Assembly: GCA_041690535.1 (NCBI GenBank)
Contig: JAWLHA010000039.1
Location: forward strand, 1-43,172
Origin: JAWLHA01 sp041690535
GTDB lineage: Bacteria > Pseudomonadota > Gammaproteobacteria > Thiohalomonadales > Thiohalomonadaceae
Reading direction: 5' to 3'
Length of the DNA stretch: 43,172 nucleotides
Shown here: piece after piece, positions 32,101 to 39,731 of the stretch
How positions within the stretch are numbered: position 1 is the first letter of the stretch
Layout: each line of letters starts with the position of its first letter
Notes under the pieces: model-generated
Database searches by the model: none
Told to the model about the DNA's origin: nothing
What the model saw: only the letters and a program-made list of their open reading frames with translations
Program-made: the position numbers and the translations under genes

Positions 32101-32926
32101 GGGCCGCGTCACTTTCGGGGGGGATGGACAGCAGCGCCATGGCCACCTTGTCGCTCAAGGAATCCGGGGTGTGTCGGGCCTTGGCCATGGGCCACTCGGG
32201 GTAGAGCTCGGTGCTGCAGAGGTGGGGGAACTCATCGTAGTGCTTCGCATTGAGAATGCGAAAGGAGGCCAGGTCGATGGTGCCCTCCTGAGCCATCCGC
32301 TCGAGGGTGTCACTACGCACCGTACCGGCATCCACGTCGCCATTGAGCACCGCGTAGACCACCCCATCGTGGGTGCCGCCAAAGCGAAACGAACTGAAGT
32401 CCTGATAGGGATCGATCCCGGCCCGCTTCAGCTCGCGCCAGGCTGCCCAGAAACCACCGAAGGAGTTGTGCTCCACCGCCATGAAGCGTTTGCCGCGCAG
32501 GTCATCGATCGTGCGAATGTCAGGCCGATTGGCGCGGGCGAAGATGACCCCTCCGAAGTGAGTTACGGCCGCGCCGGCCACGCGGTTGCGCAGCGTGGCA
32601 ATGCGGGTGGCGTCGCCGGTGATCTCCAGCTCGGTGTAGATGCCGGAGTTGGCCAGCAGGAAATCGACGTGCCCCTCGACGGTGGCAGGCACCACCTCAT
32701 CGAACCCCAGAGGAACGATCCTGAACCGGTGCCCGGTGATGTGCTCGGTGAGATACTCAGCTGTCGGGGTCCACATCTGTAGCGCCTGCATGGCCCCCCG
32801 CTTTGCCAGTACCCCGATGCGCACCGGATGCTCCTCATCGGGTCCACTCTCCGCTGCGGGGGTGCCCAGAGAGAAGAGCAGGAGCGCGAGGCCACAGAGG
32901 GTGCCGCGGGTCAGGCGGCCTTCCAT
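29114..32926 (-). CDS. PhnD-like periplasmic sensor fused to PAS/GAF and HD-GYP domains
   Basis: The 1270-residue protein has a signal peptide (1-24) and a periplasmic PhnD/phosphonate-type binding domain (about 35-300, with RIGVLAKRGAMQAL and DDLRGKRFMAVE). A membrane helix follows near 323-345, then a coiled linker, three PAS domains (~395-780), GAF (~800-945), another PAS (~960-1080) and a C-terminal HD-GYP domain (~1090-1260). The HD-GYP keeps HDIGK and HHERLDGTGYPNGLKG, so it should hydrolyse cyclic-di-GMP. Ligand binding outside the cell could thus control c-di-GMP breakdown. Its start overlaps the preceding gene by 16 bp, and it is the last gene of the five-gene operon. The ligand cannot be read from sequence. 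Confidence 0.9.
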   Translation of the reverse strand: MEGRLTRGTLCGLALLLFSLGTPAAESGPDEEHPVRIGVLAKRGAMQALQMWTPTAEYLTEHITGHRFRIVPLGFDEVVPATVEGHVDFLLANSGIYTELEITGDATRIATLRNRVAGAAVTHFGGVIFARANRPDIRTIDDLRGKRFMAVEHNSFGGFWAAWRELKRAGIDPYQDFSSFRFGGTHDGVVYAVLNGDVDAGTVRSDTLERMAQEGTIDLASFRILNAKHYDEFPHLCSTELYPEWPMAKARHTPDSLSDKVAMALLSIPPESDAARAGSYVGWTVPRDYHPVQQLMRELGIGPFSLSDQVSLQTVLHQYGTWLVAISAGVLLLGLSTTYVFTLNRRLRRSDTALRQAHELLELRVRERTESLEQTLQELEQSRRRIELTHRDWNDAFDAIQDPIFIHDRQLRIIHANPAYAARAGMGPDDLRGRLYWQIFPKLKGPLPACQEFPEHSATDDEEITLETGEILLSRSFGITHADGTLRNAIHILRDITREREAEAQRRMLSHALEQAREGILLLTSELAVLYINSACCKLLGRPREVLERRSAQALFLGGELETITTAARAESGWMGETLLLTIDGAIPVYLSAGTLRNGGGTQTGFVVTIMDLRSAKQAEEALRASRGNLAEAQHIAHLGSWEWDLAEDAFTWSDEVFRILGLESHARASCEAFLEIVHPGDRDRLASQVRRAQEHGEEFELDHRVVRPDGEVRLVHTIGRVTLDPEGRVSRLTGTLQDVTEARQSEQELRRLNRALRTLSRGNETLVRAREETELLGEICRVLVEVGGYRMAWVGYTEHDEDKSVRPVASAGFEEGYLEALPIRWSDGEYGTHPASIAIRTEAPFVAREIRSEPGFAPWRSEALKRGYASVIALPLITEGHVLGALTIDAEEPDAFDAHEQQLLLELANDLAFGIRTLRGRTERERAEEALHASEQRYHELYEHAPNAYASVQAADGLLLQLNETALHLLGYERHELERRKILELFADTPDGLPKARAVFQRFSQGESVRDRELQMRRKDGAPVWISLSVEPILGQDGRLIESRASFIDITRRKQAEQERNVMAERLRRSLIQTVQAMAVTIEKRDPYTAGHQERVAVLASAIGDKLGLTGERLEGLRLGATIHDIGKIYVPSELLNRPGRLSDLEYMVIQSHPTVGHEILAGVEFPWPVAQMVLQHHERLDGTGYPNGLKGEAIMLESRILAVADVVEAMSTHRPYRPALPLETALEEIERGSGKIYDPEVVQATLTLFREGFTWAEPARSYVPVAKR

Positions 32927-34827
32927 CGGAACCCCTTCTCTCCGAACAGGCGCAGGCAGCTGTCCACCGCCTCCGCATCGTAGATGGTGCCGCGCCCCGA
33001 GGCGATCTCCTCCATGGCCACTTCGTGGCCCAGGCTGGCCCGATAGGGGCGGTGGGAGGTGATGGCCTCGACCACGTCCGCTACGGCGAGAATCCTGGCC
33101 TCGAGCACAATCTGGTCACCCTTCAGCCCCGCGGGGTACCCGCTTCCGTCGAGCCTTTCATGGTGTTGCAAGATCATCTCCTTGATGGGCCAGGGGAACT
33201 GGACACCACTCATGATTTCGTAACCGACCTGGGGATGACAGCGGATCAGTCCCACTTCGACGTCGGTGAGGCGGCCCGGGTTGGTGAGGATCTCCGCAGG
33301 GACCTGGATCTTGCCGATATCGTGGACCAGCCCGCCGAGCCGAATCCCCTCGATCCTCTCGGGATCCAGCCGCAGATCGGTGGCGATGGCAGCGGCCAGC
33401 TCGGCAACGCGTTGCTGGTGGCCTGCCGTGTAGGGGTCCCGCTTTTCCACCGTGAGGGCAACCGCCTGTATGGTCTGGAACAGCACTGCACGCAGCGCCT
33501 GGTGGGCCTGATCCCGTTCCAGCCGGGTACGCAGTGTCTGCACCCCGTAGGCGAGATCCCCGGCCAGCTCTTCCATCAGCCCGATTTCCTGGCTGGCGAA
33601 CGCCCCCGGATCACAGGCGCAAACGCCAAGGGCACCCAGGATCAGTTCGCCCATGCGCAGGGGGAGGGCGGTGAGGGCGTGGCACCCATACTGCACCAGC
33701 GCGCTCTGCCACCCCCCGTGGGGTGAGTGGTTTTCCAGGCGGCGGATGACCTGAGTGGTCCCGCTGGTGATCGCGACGGCCATGGGGTGGGCAGGGCCCG
33801 CCTGATTCTGGGCCCCCAGCAGGGTTTCATAGCCGGGCTCCCAGCCAGCGTGCGCCACCGCCTCCATGCGCTCGCCCGCGGAGGCGAAACACACCCAGGC
33901 GAGGCGATAACCGCCGGTGTTGATCAGCAGGCGGCAGATGTTCGACAACAACTCCTGCTCCTCCACGGAGCGGACCAGGGCCTCGTTGCACTGGCTCAGG
34001 GTGGTGAGCGCGCGATTGGCCCGCCGCACAGCCTCCTCGGCACTTTTGCGCTCGGTGATGTCCACCAGGGTGCCGACCGCCCTGATAGGGCGCCCCGTCG
34101 TATCGGTGACCACTTTGCCACGGCTCTCCACCCATAGGTAGTGGCCGTCCTTGTGGCGGAGACGGTGGACGTTGTCGAAGTGCGGGGTACGATTTTCCAA
34201 ATGGGCGTTCAGCTCCGCCAGGGTGGCCTCGCGCTCATCGGGGTGGATGCGTTGCCCCCACTCCTCGAGCGTCGCTTCCAGCTCCTCCTCCCCATAACCC
34301 AGCATGCCCTTCCAGCGCGGCGAGTAATAGACTTGCCCGGTTTGCAGATTGAGATCCCACAGGCCGTCGTTGGCGCCGCGCATGGCAAGCTGAAAGCGTT
34401 CTTCGCTCTCCCGCAGGCTGGCGAGCATGTGTTGGCGTTCGATGGCGTAGCGGATCGCATGGGCCAGGAGGTCCCCCGTGACCTGACCCTTCAGGAGGTA
34501 GTCCTGGGCGCCCTGTTTAACCGCCTGCACGGCCAGCGACTCGTCCCGGTTGCCGGTAAGTACCACCATCGGTACATCGGAGCGTGCAGCGAGAAGTGCA
34601 TCCACGGTCTCCAAGCCGTGGCTGTCGGGCAGGGAGAGATCGACCAGGGCGATGTCGAACGGTTCGCTCCCCAGTTGGGCGATGGCATCGCCGAGCCGCT
34701 GCACGTGACACAGGCCGGCCGAGACGATGCCCGCCTCGCCCAACAGCTCCCGAATGAGACGCGCATCGCCGGGGTTGTCCTCCACCAGCAGAATGCGCAG
34801 ATGACTACCGGATGGCATCGGCTCCAT
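32911..34827 (-). CDS. Response regulator with PAS, GAF and HD-GYP phosphodiesterase domains
   Basis: The 638-residue cytoplasmic protein has an N-terminal receiver domain (acidic pair in LLVEDNPGD; phospho-acceptor D63 in ALVDLSLPD; conserved Lys in DYLLKG). Then come PAS with its PAC tail (~140-265), GAF (~285-430) and HD-GYP (~455-630) with HDIGK and HHERLDGSGYPAGLKG intact. Phosphorylation by one of the operon's kinases would be expected to set cyclic-di-GMP phosphodiesterase activity. The GAF and HD-GYP parts are close in sequence to those of the downstream protein, suggesting duplication. The start is ATG 34827 or 34818; both overlap the upstream regulator gene. Confidence 0.92.
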   Translation of the reverse strand: MEPMPSGSHLRILLVEDNPGDARLIRELLGEAGIVSAGLCHVQRLGDAIAQLGSEPFDIALVDLSLPDSHGLETVDALLAARSDVPMVVLTGNRDESLAVQAVKQGAQDYLLKGQVTGDLLAHAIRYAIERQHMLASLRESEERFQLAMRGANDGLWDLNLQTGQVYYSPRWKGMLGYGEEELEATLEEWGQRIHPDEREATLAELNAHLENRTPHFDNVHRLRHKDGHYLWVESRGKVVTDTTGRPIRAVGTLVDITERKSAEEAVRRANRALTTLSQCNEALVRSVEEQELLSNICRLLINTGGYRLAWVCFASAGERMEAVAHAGWEPGYETLLGAQNQAGPAHPMAVAITSGTTQVIRRLENHSPHGGWQSALVQYGCHALTALPLRMGELILGALGVCACDPGAFASQEIGLMEELAGDLAYGVQTLRTRLERDQAHQALRAVLFQTIQAVALTVEKRDPYTAGHQQRVAELAAAIATDLRLDPERIEGIRLGGLVHDIGKIQVPAEILTNPGRLTDVEVGLIRCHPQVGYEIMSGVQFPWPIKEMILQHHERLDGSGYPAGLKGDQIVLEARILAVADVVEAITSHRPYRASLGHEVAMEEIASGRGTIYDAEAVDSCLRLFGEKGFRWKAA

Positions 34828-35269
34828 CTCTCGGCAGCCGTACGATCGTGAACCAGAAGTCCTCGAAGGTCTTCACCGTCTCCATGAATTCGTTCAGATC
34901 GATGGGTTTGGTGATGAAGCAGTTGGCGTGCAGGTCGTAGACATTGAGGATGTCCTCCTCCGCCTTCGACATGGTCAGTACCACCACGGGGATGCGCCGC
35001 AACATGGGGTCGGCCTTGATTTCGGCCAGCACCTCCCGCCCATCCTTCTTGGGAAGGTTCAGGTCCAGCAGAATGATGTCGGGTCGGGGGGCGTCCCGGT
35101 AGGCCCCTTCCCGCCGCAGGAACGCCAGGGCCTGTTCGCCATCCTCCGCCACCGAGAGGTTGTTGTGAATTTTGCTCTCCCTGAGGCTCTCCTTGGTGAG
35201 TCGCACATCCCCCGGGTTATCCTCCACCAGCAGGATTTCGATGGGTTGCACTAGCTGTGGACCGCTCAT
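34805..35269 (-). CDS. Single-domain response regulator (Rcp1-like)
   Basis: The 154-residue protein is a lone receiver domain with no output module. It has ILLVEDNPGDVRL (acidic E16/D17), phospho-acceptor D69 in ILLDLNLPKKDG, VVVLTMSK and the conserved Lys in CFITKPID. Such regulators usually pair with phytochrome-like kinases and work by protein contact or phosphorelay. ATG 35269 overlaps the stop of the CHASE kinase gene as ATGA, and its own end overlaps the next gene. It probably takes phosphate from the kinases encoded just upstream. The frame extends back to 35341 but lies inside the kinase gene. Confidence 0.93.
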   Translation of the reverse strand: MSGPQLVQPIEILLVEDNPGDVRLTKESLRESKIHNNLSVAEDGEQALAFLRREGAYRDAPRPDIILLDLNLPKKDGREVLAEIKADPMLRRIPVVVLTMSKAEEDILNVYDLHANCFITKPIDLNEFMETVKTFEDFWFTIVRLPRDGADAIR

Positions 35270-37500
35270 TGCAGGGCACTCTCCCGTGTTGGAATGGTGA
35301 AATGGAACGTCGAGCCCTCGCCCGGCACCGATTCGACCCAAATGCGTCCGCCGTGGCGCTCTACGATACGCTTGCAGACCGCCAGCCCGATCCCGGTTCC
35401 GGCGATCTCCGACTGAGTGTGCAGGCGCTGGAAGATGGTGAAAATGCGTTCGGCGTCCTTCTCGGTGATGCCGATGCCGTTGTCGCGCACCGTGAAGTGA
35501 TCACCATTCTCCTCCTGAGTCGCCGAGATGTGAATCTTCGGCGGTTCTTCGCCGCGGTATTTGATGGCGTTGCCGATGAGGTTCTGCATCAACCGCACCA
35601 TCTGCGATTCATCCGTGACCAGCGTCGGGAGCGGATCGTGGGTGACCTCGGCCTGGCTCTCCTCGAGGCTGAGCTGAAGGTTCTCCAGCGCCCGCTCCAG
35701 AACGGCCTCCATCTCCGTGGGCTGGAAGGGCTCGCCCTTCGACTCGACCCTGGAATACTGCAGCAGCCCGTTGATCATCTCCGACATCCGGTTGGCCCCA
35801 TCCACCGCGAACGCGATGAACTCATCGGCGTCCTGATCGAGCTTTCCCTTGTAGCGCCGCGCAATGAGCTGTAGATAGCTGGAGACCATGCGCAATGGCT
35901 CCTGCAGGTCGTGGGAGACCACATAGGCGAACTCTTGCAGATTGCGGTTGGAGCGCTCCAGTTTCTCCGCAGTCTGTTTGAGCTCCTCTTCGATGCGTTT
36001 GCGTTCGGTGATGTCCTGGACCGTGCCCACCAGCAGTTCCTCCTCATGCTCGCCCCGGCAGAACTCCGCCTTTGCGTGGATGGTCCGGGCCTCCCCGTCG
36101 GCTGACAGGACCCGAAAATCGATCCGCAACGGTCTCTGCTCCTGCGCGGCCCGCACCAGTCCTCTCTTCAGCCCTTCCCGGTCACCGGGGTGGATTCTCT
36201 GCAGCAGTTCGTCCAGGGCCGCCTCCGCAAGGGGCGCGAGCCCAAGGATGCGTCGTGCCTCCTCCGAACCGCTCACGCGATCAGAAACCGGATCCCACTG
36301 CCAGTTGCCCAGGTGTGCCATCCTCTGTGCCTCGGCGAGGGCGCCGTTGTTGAGGCGCAAAGCCTCTTCAATCCGTTTGCGTTCGTTCATCTCAGAGAGC
36401 AGGCCGGTGTTGATCGTTGACAGGTCGGCCGCCAGCGCGGCGATCCTGCCGTTGTGCCGGGCATTGGCCACCATGTAGGCGGCCAGAAAAGCGGTAAACA
36501 GCAGCCCGACCCCCAACACGATCCACCCTTGGCGGGGGGCGTATTCCGCCTCGAATCCCGGGGCGGGTGAGAACAGCATCTGCCACTGGCGGCCGGGCAA
36601 CTCCAGGGGGATGCGCAGCTGCATCGGCGGCGCGGGCGAAAGTCCCGCCCCGGGGGCACGGGTGCGCGACGCATGAAAATACAGCAGCCGCTCGTCGGTG
36701 GGGGCGGTCTCGTCCTGAAGTGAAATGTCGAGCCCGGCTGCCGGAATATCGTCCAGCGCCTGCTCCACGATTTCACCGATCCGGAACACCCCCAGCGCGA
36801 AACCCTTGAGGCGGCTGCGCCGCTCGTTTACGTCCCGGGGCACACCGCCACCTTCGTACACGGGGCGGAACACGATTACGCCGAAAAGCCGGCCCTTCTC
36901 TTGCACCAGATTGACACGGGCGGTCGCGATCATGCTGCCGCTGTCCCTCGCCTGCTCCATGGCCGCGAGCCGCGTGGGCTCGGAGCCCAGATCGAAGCCC
37001 AGCGCCGCCTCATTCCCCTTCAGCGGCTCCAGCAGCCACACGGGAAAGTAGGTTTCACGGGCCTGGGCCGCAACCAACCGGTCGGGCGGCTTGCGTTCGG
37101 TAAAGTGGAAATTGTGCAGCCCTGCGGCATGCGCCGACTTTTCATACTGCGGGCGTTCGCGGGCCGCGACCCTGGGAACCCATTCCAGCGCCTGAATGCC
37201 GCGGTGACTGGCTAGCGGGCCGGCGACAAAGGCGTGAAACGCCCCACGACTCACCTGCGGGGCCGCGGTGAACAGACCTCCGACGGAATCGACTACCTCC
37301 AGGCTGCGCTCGACCCGCCGCTGCAGTGCGGCAGCGTGGCTGGCGGCCGCCTCCTCGAATTTGGCCTGATAGACGGCCCGCTCCCGCTCCTGGGCAACCC
37401 AGGAAAACCAGCCGGAGAGTGCACTCCCGGCGAGGGCGACAAGCACGATCGGCAGGTACGCCCGACGGGTGAACCCCTGGCCTGCCGCGCGGCTTCTCAC
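35266..37500 (-). CDS. CHASE-domain histidine kinase
   Basis: The 744-residue membrane kinase has helices near 14-34 and 325-345 flanking a periplasmic CHASE domain (~45-320, with ALEWVPRV and FRPVYEGG). Then come a PAS domain (~393-500), HisKA with H530 in YVVSHDLQEPLRM, and an HATPase domain carrying NLIGNAIKYRG, DNGIGI and GTGIGLAVCKRIVERHGG. The H-box type is that of bacteriophytochrome-like kinases, which pair with single-domain regulators such as the one encoded next. CHASE domains bind small extracellular molecules; the ligand here is unknown. The start is GTG 37500, three bases after the stop of the preceding kinase gene. Confidence 0.93.
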   Translation of the reverse strand: MRSRAAGQGFTRRAYLPIVLVALAGSALSGWFSWVAQERERAVYQAKFEEAAASHAAALQRRVERSLEVVDSVGGLFTAAPQVSRGAFHAFVAGPLASHRGIQALEWVPRVAARERPQYEKSAHAAGLHNFHFTERKPPDRLVAAQARETYFPVWLLEPLKGNEAALGFDLGSEPTRLAAMEQARDSGSMIATARVNLVQEKGRLFGVIVFRPVYEGGGVPRDVNERRSRLKGFALGVFRIGEIVEQALDDIPAAGLDISLQDETAPTDERLLYFHASRTRAPGAGLSPAPPMQLRIPLELPGRQWQMLFSPAPGFEAEYAPRQGWIVLGVGLLFTAFLAAYMVANARHNGRIAALAADLSTINTGLLSEMNERKRIEEALRLNNGALAEAQRMAHLGNWQWDPVSDRVSGSEEARRILGLAPLAEAALDELLQRIHPGDREGLKRGLVRAAQEQRPLRIDFRVLSADGEARTIHAKAEFCRGEHEEELLVGTVQDITERKRIEEELKQTAEKLERSNRNLQEFAYVVSHDLQEPLRMVSSYLQLIARRYKGKLDQDADEFIAFAVDGANRMSEMINGLLQYSRVESKGEPFQPTEMEAVLERALENLQLSLEESQAEVTHDPLPTLVTDESQMVRLMQNLIGNAIKYRGEEPPKIHISATQEENGDHFTVRDNGIGITEKDAERIFTIFQRLHTQSEIAGTGIGLAVCKRIVERHGGRIWVESVPGEGSTFHFTIPTRESALQ

Positions 37501-37503
37501 CGG

Positions 37504-38991
37504 TCAACCCTCGCGGGATTCTCCCGGCAGGGCCGCCGGGAGCGTGAAGGAGAAGCTGGCGCCCTCGCCCAGTTCAGATTCCACCCAGATGCGCCCGCCG
37601 TGCAGCTCCACAATCTTCTTGCACATCGCAAGCCCGAGGCCAGTGCTGGTCTCCTCGGGATCGGTCGTGAGCCGGGTGAAAAGATGGAAAATGCGCTCGT
37701 GGTGGCGCGGGGCGATGCCGATCCCGTTGTCTTTGACCGAGAAAACGTACTCCTGCTCCCGGCGGGTCGCGGTGATATGGATGCGAAGGGGCTGCTCGGC
37801 CTTGAACTTGAGGGCGTTGTCGAGCAATCGCCGGAAAAGCTCGGCGAGGAGTCTCCCCTGACTCAGGACCAAGGGCAGCGGGTCGTGGGTGATCACCGCG
37901 CCGGCGGCCGCCGTTTGTGACTGCGCGGCGGACAGCACCTGCAGCAGCACCACTTCGCTGTCGGTGGCCTGCAGACCGGCAGCATCGGAACCCACGCGGG
38001 AGTAAGCGAGCAGGTCGTCCAGCAACTGCTGCATTCGGTTCGCCCCCCCCACCGCGAAGCGGATGTAGTCCTGTCCGGCGGCATCGATCTGCGTGCCGTA
38101 GCGCTGTCCCAGCAGCTGGGTGTAACTGGCAATGAGCCGGAGAGGCTCCTGCAGCTGGTGGGTAGCAACGGTTGCGTACTGCTGCAGGTCCTCGTTGGTC
38201 CGGCGCAGGGTCCGCTCGCTGTGGCGGCGCTGGGCCTCATAGCGGAGCAGGCTGCGACCACTGACGACGATGCCGGTGATGCCAAGCACCCAGAGCACCG
38301 CATAGGAGAGTCCGTCGCGCCACAACAGGCGGCGCTCGGTGGTGAGCAGCGGGGCCAAGGGAACCGAGACGCTGACGCCGCCCCGGATGTCACCGACCTG
38401 ATAGCCCTGGTGCCCATGACACTTGAGGCAGCCCTCCTTGGTGATCATCGGCTGCATCAGACGCAGATACCGCTCGCCCTGGATCTCCCCGACCTGCTCC
38501 ACCTCCTGGACCCCCGCTTCGAACTGCTTGAGAGCCGAGCGCTCCCACGGGTCGGGGGCGTTTTCGGGGCGAAGCGGGTCAAGGCTGGTGATATGGCCGC
38601 GTACACCATACAGGTAGCCGAAATCCTCGTTGAGCTGTCGGACCATGTAGGCGGGATTCATCAGCGTCAGATGGCGGCCGGAAGGCGTTGTCAGGTCGCG
38701 CTCCGGGATATGCTCCAGGTAGGGGCTTGGGGGGGTGTGGCTGGTGCTGGGGACGTAGACCCCCCCATGGGTGGTCGCCCAGTTGCGGAACGCCTGGTCC
38801 TTGTTGAAGTTGGCCCGCGCCTCATTGGAGGCAAGGTAGAGGGTGTTCATGCGCAGCTGCCAGGCGTCCCAGCCGAACAGGGCCGCAACGACGCAGGTCC
38901 AGGCGGCGGCCAAGCCCCAAAGGTAGCGGTGCAGCTGTGGCCGGGGGCCATCGAATCCGGCTTGATCCGCAGGTTGGCTGGTGGTGTTCAT
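37504..38991 (-). CDS. Heme-type (DUF3365/Tll0287-like, CxxCH) sensor histidine kinase
   Basis: The 495-residue kinase has helices near 24-43 and 226-246 around a periplasmic domain. That domain contains CLKCH (188-192), a c-type heme attachment motif, followed by GYQVGDIRGGVSVSVP, as in the Tll0287/DUF3365 family. A redox or gas signal is therefore likely. The cytoplasmic part holds HisKA with H278 in ATHQLQEPLRL and an HATPase with LLDNALKFK, DNGIGIA and GTGLGLAMCKKIVELHGG. ATG 38991 follows GAGG and gives a normal N-terminus. The same frame stays open back through the heptanucleotide array to 39264. It is the first gene of the five-gene operon. Confidence 0.92.
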   Translation of the reverse strand: MNTTSQPADQAGFDGPRPQLHRYLWGLAAAWTCVVAALFGWDAWQLRMNTLYLASNEARANFNKDQAFRNWATTHGGVYVPSTSHTPPSPYLEHIPERDLTTPSGRHLTLMNPAYMVRQLNEDFGYLYGVRGHITSLDPLRPENAPDPWERSALKQFEAGVQEVEQVGEIQGERYLRLMQPMITKEGCLKCHGHQGYQVGDIRGGVSVSVPLAPLLTTERRLLWRDGLSYAVLWVLGITGIVVSGRSLLRYEAQRRHSERTLRRTNEDLQQYATVATHQLQEPLRLIASYTQLLGQRYGTQIDAAGQDYIRFAVGGANRMQQLLDDLLAYSRVGSDAAGLQATDSEVVLLQVLSAAQSQTAAAGAVITHDPLPLVLSQGRLLAELFRRLLDNALKFKAEQPLRIHITATRREQEYVFSVKDNGIGIAPRHHERIFHLFTRLTTDPEETSTGLGLAMCKKIVELHGGRIWVESELGEGASFSFTLPAALPGESREG

Positions 38992-39133
38992 GGGACCTCG
39001 ACCCGCAGCGGTGTGGGGAATGGTATGGTCGCTCGCCAGTGCTGCGAAATGCAACTGGGAACCGCGCCGAACCGGGGAAAACATCAGCTTGGACCCGAGT
39101 TCCGACGAAAGGTTTTCGGAGTGAAGGTCGGGA

Positions 39134-39287
39134 ACCACAGACCAGAGACCAGCGACCAGAGACCAGCGACCAACGACCAGAGACCAGCGACCAGCGACCA
39201 ACGACCAACGACCAACGACCAACGACCAACGACCAACGACCAACGACCAACGACCAACGACCAACGACCAGCGACCAGCGACCAGCC
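39134..39287. repeat. Heptanucleotide tandem array, copy 2 (22 units)
   Basis: Twenty-two 7-bp units run without a break. The core 39197-39266 holds ten perfect ACCAACG units. The flanks mix ACCAGCG and ACCAGAG variants in an ordered way, indicating repeated slippage and edge decay. It lies in the 338-bp gap between the divergent five-gene sensor operon and the small gene at 39330. Read on the minus strand it encodes cycles of VVGRWSL; on the plus strand TNDQRPT. Confidence 0.97.
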
Positions 39288-39329
39288 CCTCGGCTATTCT
39301 TCACTGTGTGCATCAGGGGGGCTCATGTC

Positions 39330-39536
39330 ATGGAAGTTCTGAGCAACGACCAGATCATGGTTCGGTTGCAAAGCGCCTTTCCGAGGTGCCATGTGCACAC
39401 ACGGACGTTCGAGACCGAGTACGTGATCGCCTGCCCCAACGGCCGCGAGGCCCACGGCGATCTCAACGAGGTGCGTGCGCCGGCCAAGCTGGAGCGTGCA
39501 ATCACCACCGCGCGGGATCTGCTGCTGTTGCATTGA
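39330..39536 (+). CDS. Small hypothetical protein
   Basis: The 68-residue frame starts at ATG 39330 after GGGGGG about six bases further up. It has a mixed, soluble composition with an alpha/beta-like pattern (VHTRTFETEYVIACPNGRE, then a charged helix ending DLLLLH). I do not recognise the family. Codon use resembles neighbouring genes and the protein lacks the Pro/Arg bias of chance frames, so it is probably real. It sits between the heptanucleotide array and the phosphoribosyltransferase-kinase gene, on the same strand as the latter but 195 bp away. Confidence 0.55.
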   Translation: MEVLSNDQIMVRLQSAFPRCHVHTRTFETEYVIACPNGREAHGDLNEVRAPAKLERAITTARDLLLLH

Positions 39537-39731
39537 ACCAAGCCCCACCGGCAGAGGGGGACTGAGCCGGAAGGAGGCCCGGTTGCTGATGGTTCGGCAG
39601 GACGCGGAGGCTGGCAATGTACCCCCAGAGCCGTCGCTGGACGAATCCCTGTGCTCCAACCGGCCATGAGCGGGTAGAACGCATCGCCCGCGGGTGGACT
39701 CCGCCTCCATGAGACCCCGTGGAGCGATCTG

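Noticed and set aside
38992..39264. VVGRWSL-repeat N-terminus for the heme-type kinase
   Set aside because: The peptide is just the translated heptanucleotide array; ATG 38991 has a ribosome-binding site and leads straight into a normal membrane helix. It is kept only as a phase-variation hypothesis.
39134..39287. CRISPR array
   Set aside because: Units are 7 bp and contiguous with no spacers, and no cas gene is in the window. The palindromic MITE copies are dispersed, not regularly spaced.
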